In this document: positions 61,949 to 64,000 of the stretch, one piece after another
Numbering within the stretch: the stretch's first letter is position 1
How the letters are laid out: each line of letters begins with the position of its first letter
DNA from: Myxococcota bacterium
Lineage (GTDB): Bacteria; Myxococcota_A; Bradymonadia; UBA7976; UBA1532
Length of the DNA: 64,000 nucleotides
Assembly (NCBI GenBank): GCA_963169045.1
Contig: CAUJDF010000058.1
Coordinates: forward strand, 248,001 to 312,000
Direction: 5' to 3'
Translations under genes and position numbers: made by a program
Notes under the pieces: generated by a model
Told to the model about the DNA's origin: nothing
Seen by the model: only the letters and a program-made list of their open reading frames with translations
Database searches by the model: none

Positions 61949-64000
61949 TCAGACCACCAGGAAGCGCGCCACGTCCACCACGAACACCGGCTGGCCCACG
62001 GGGTCGATCGTCACGCCGAGCAGGCCGTCGATGCGCTCGAGCAGCGGGCCGAGCGGCTTGATCACCGCGTCCTGCTGCCCGACGACGCGGTCGACGGCGA
62101 GGATGACCGGGCCCTCCTCGGTGTTGAAGACGATGCCGGGGAAGGTGCCCTCGAACTCACGGGGCGTCAGACCGAGCAGGTGTCGCAGCGAGTGCAGGCG
62201 CGTGCGCTGGTTGCGGTGGACGACGAGGGCGTGGCCGCGCTCGCGGTGGACGGCCTCGGCCGAGAACATCGCGGTGTTGGAGACCCGGCTCAGGGGCAGC
62301 CCGAACACCTGCGCGTCGGCCTCGACGAGCAGCAGCTTGCTGATGCCGGGCGTGCGCGGCAGGCGCAGGCGGACGGTCGTGCCGGCGCCGAGCTCGCTGA
62401 CCACCTCGACGCGGCCGCCGAGGCCCGTCACCGACTCGTGCACCGCGTCCATGCCCACGCCGCGGCCGCCGAGCGCGCCGGCCTCCTTGTGGGCGGACAG
62501 GCCGGGCAGGCAGACGAGGCGCGTCAGGTCGCGCTCGGCGAGCGACTCGGCGCGCGAGCGCGGCATGATGCCGAGCTCGACGGCGCGATTCACCAATCGT
62601 TTCCTGTCGATGCCGCGCCCGTCGTCCGAGAGCTCGACGACGATCTCGTCGCGCACGCGCGTGCAGGTGAGCGTGAGCAGGCCGGCGGCGCGCTTGCCGC
62701 GGCTCGCGCGCTCCTCCATGGGCTCGAGGCCGTGGTCCACCGCGTTGCGCAAGAGGTGCGTCAGCGGCGAGTCGAGGCCCTCGATGATCGCGCGGTCGAG
62801 CTGCTGGTCGTCGCCGTGTACGACCAGCGACGCGCTCTTGCCGCTCTGGCGCGCCATGTCGCGCACGACCCGCGGCAGCCGGTCGGTCAGCACCGACAGC
62901 GGCATCATGCGCACCGAAAGCGCGTCGGCGTGGAGGGCCGAGAGCACCCGCGAGAGCTCCGAGAGCCCCTGCGTCACGTTCGGGTCGGGACGGTTCTGGT
63001 TCAGCGTCCACAGGCGCTGAGAGATGATGAGCAGGTCGCTCGTGCGGTCGAGGATGGTGTCGAGCCAGTCTGTGCGGACGCGGATGGTGCGGCTCGAGCG
63101 CTTGACGCGCAGGATCGCCGCCGCGGCGCCGCCGTCGTTGGCCGCGCTCTCGATGAGCAGCGACGGCGCGACCTCCTCGGAGTCGCCGGGCGCGAAGTCG
63201 TCCTCGGTGAAGGCGCTGCGGGCGCCGGGCTCCGGCTCCTCGAGCAGCGCCGCCACGAGGTCGGCGTCCCCGGAGGGCGCCGGCGTGGGCGCGCGCGGCA
63301 GCCGCTCCGGATCGCGCGGCGGCGGCGCGTGCGGGCGCGCCTCCACCTTGGCCACGTCGGGGATGAGGCGCAGGAAGGACTCGACCTGCTCCGCCGGCAC
63401 CTTGGTGCGCAGGACGAGGTGCAGCGGGCCCTCGAGGCGCCCGGCCCGCAGCGTGTCCACCGGCGGGTGGCTCGCCCGGATCTCACCGAGATCGTTGATC
63501 TTTCGGTACACCAGGAAGCCGCGGACACCCGGGTCCGGGCAGCCCTCGGCGATGCGCACGGTCACCAGCGTCTCGCCGGGGCCGGCGACGAGGGGCACCG
63601 GGCCCGTGGGGCGACGTGTGATCGGCGTCGGCGCGCGCGTGAAACCCGACGCGGACTCCTCGACCATCGACTGCACGCGGTCGAGCAGCGCCCGCGCGTC
63701 GGCGTCGACCGTCAGCGGCAGGCGCTCCGCCTCGACGTCTTGAACCCAGTGGCCCATGCGGTCGATGGCGGCGAGCAGCACGTCGGCCGCCGGCGAGTTC
63801 ATGGGCGCCTTCTGGCGCCGGAAGCGATCCATCAGGTCCTCGAGCTGGTGCCCGAGGTCGAACATGGGCTGGTAGCCCATCGTGCCGCTCATGCCCTTGA
63901 TGGAATGGGCCAGCCGGAAGACGGTGTCGATCGCCTCGCGGTCGTTGGGGTTGGCCTCGAGCGCCACCACGAGCTGCGCCATGCGCTCGAGGTTCTCCTG
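61949..64000 (-). CDS. cheA: CheA-like chemotaxis histidine kinase (partial, N-terminus off window)
   Basis: The visible 683 residues show an HPt domain with HSIKGMSGTMGY (phospho-acceptor His), a linker and a dimerisation helix pair. An ATPase domain follows with N-box HLLRNAVDHGLEP, DDGRGID and GGRGVGMDAVHESV, and a C-terminal CheW-like domain (FGLPLSRVSNTAMF, VDRVVGQQDAVIKPLGPLL). The gene runs off the right edge. No other che genes lie between it and larB, so the pathway output is not visible. Confidence 0.92.
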   Translation of the reverse strand, partial: QENLERMAQLVVALEANPNDREAIDTVFRLAHSIKGMSGTMGYQPMFDLGHQLEDLMDRFRRQKAPMNSPAADVLLAAIDRMGHWVQDVEAERLPLTVDADARALLDRVQSMVEESASGFTRAPTPITRRPTGPVPLVAGPGETLVTVRIAEGCPDPGVRGFLVYRKINDLGEIRASHPPVDTLRAGRLEGPLHLVLRTKVPAEQVESFLRLIPDVAKVEARPHAPPPRDPERLPRAPTPAPSGDADLVAALLEEPEPGARSAFTEDDFAPGDSEEVAPSLLIESAANDGGAAAAILRVKRSSRTIRVRTDWLDTILDRTSDLLIISQRLWTLNQNRPDPNVTQGLSELSRVLSALHADALSVRMMPLSVLTDRLPRVVRDMARQSGKSASLVVHGDDQQLDRAIIEGLDSPLTHLLRNAVDHGLEPMEERASRGKRAAGLLTLTCTRVRDEIVVELSDDGRGIDRKRLVNRAVELGIMPRSRAESLAERDLTRLVCLPGLSAHKEAGALGGRGVGMDAVHESVTGLGGRVEVVSELGAGTTVRLRLPRTPGISKLLLVEADAQVFGLPLSRVSNTAMFSAEAVHRERGHALVVHRNQRTRLHSLRHLLGLTPREFEGTFPGIVFNTEEGPVILAVDRVVGQQDAVIKPLGPLLERIDGLLGVTIDPVGQPVFVVDVARFLVV

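Overview
The window is very GC-rich, gene-dense bacterial chromosome from a two-membrane (Gram-negative) organism. It has Pal and CpoB, a DUF1302-type beta-barrel, a LolA-like protein and many lipoproteins with Gly/Asp/Pro-rich linkers. The set also includes split b and b' ATP synthase subunits without the a and c genes, a membrane FeS oxidoreductase and an encapsulin. Together these fit the old 'Deltaproteobacteria' sphere (Myxococcota, Desulfobacterota, Binatota). This is inference from gene content; the sequence alone does not name a species. I see no rRNA, tRNA, insertion sequence, prophage or CRISPR array.

Layout. 1-5.9 kb: F1Fo ATP synthase operon (b', b, delta, alpha, gamma, beta, epsilon; minus strand). 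6.0-10.6 kb: a GldA/F/G-like ABC system plus a DUF4340 protein. 10.5-17.6 kb (minus strand): rpmH-rnpA-yidD-yidC-jag-gyrB, then an unknown gene and a DnaC/DnaI-like ATPase. 17.6-23.2 kb (plus strand): dnaA-dnaN-recF-murA. The two arms diverge from an AT-richer spacer holding a perfect double DnaA-box palindrome, so the replication origin probably lies at 17.6-19.65 kb. 23.2-28.7 kb: a hairpin-bearing non-coding spacer, metK, a membrane PD-(D/E)XK-like protein, then an encapsulin nanocompartment (ferritin-like cargo and shell), a lipoprotein and proB. 28.8-34.7 kb: comF, truD, the FeS oxidoreductase, an M28 peptidase and a lipoprotein. 34.7-39.4 kb: DUF4912 gene, a catalytically degenerate GH57-like gene, a UvrD/Rep helicase and a Tim44-like gene. 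39.6-43.3 kb: a three-gene two-component operon. 43.3-45.5 kb: proA-rsfS-rlmH. 45.5-53 kb: lipoprotein, TPR protein, sensor kinase, pal-cpoB, another lipoprotein and a DsbA-family protein. 53.2-57.9 kb: folK, TPR protein, rarA and an outer-membrane pair. 57.9-64 kb: cheA-larB-larC and a sensor protein that lacks its ATPase domain.

The most notable points are: the encapsulin operon and its apparently leaderless promoter; a MurA with Asp in place of the fosfomycin-target Cys; the origin layout with a putative helicase-loader pair next to gyrB; the structured spacer between murA and metK; a GH57 pseudoenzyme; a histidine kinase without an ATPase domain; an enhancer-binding protein with an altered GAFTGA loop; and a Pal with a cysteine-rich insert. 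Operons are tightly packed with many ATGA/GTGA overlaps, and non-ATG starts are common.
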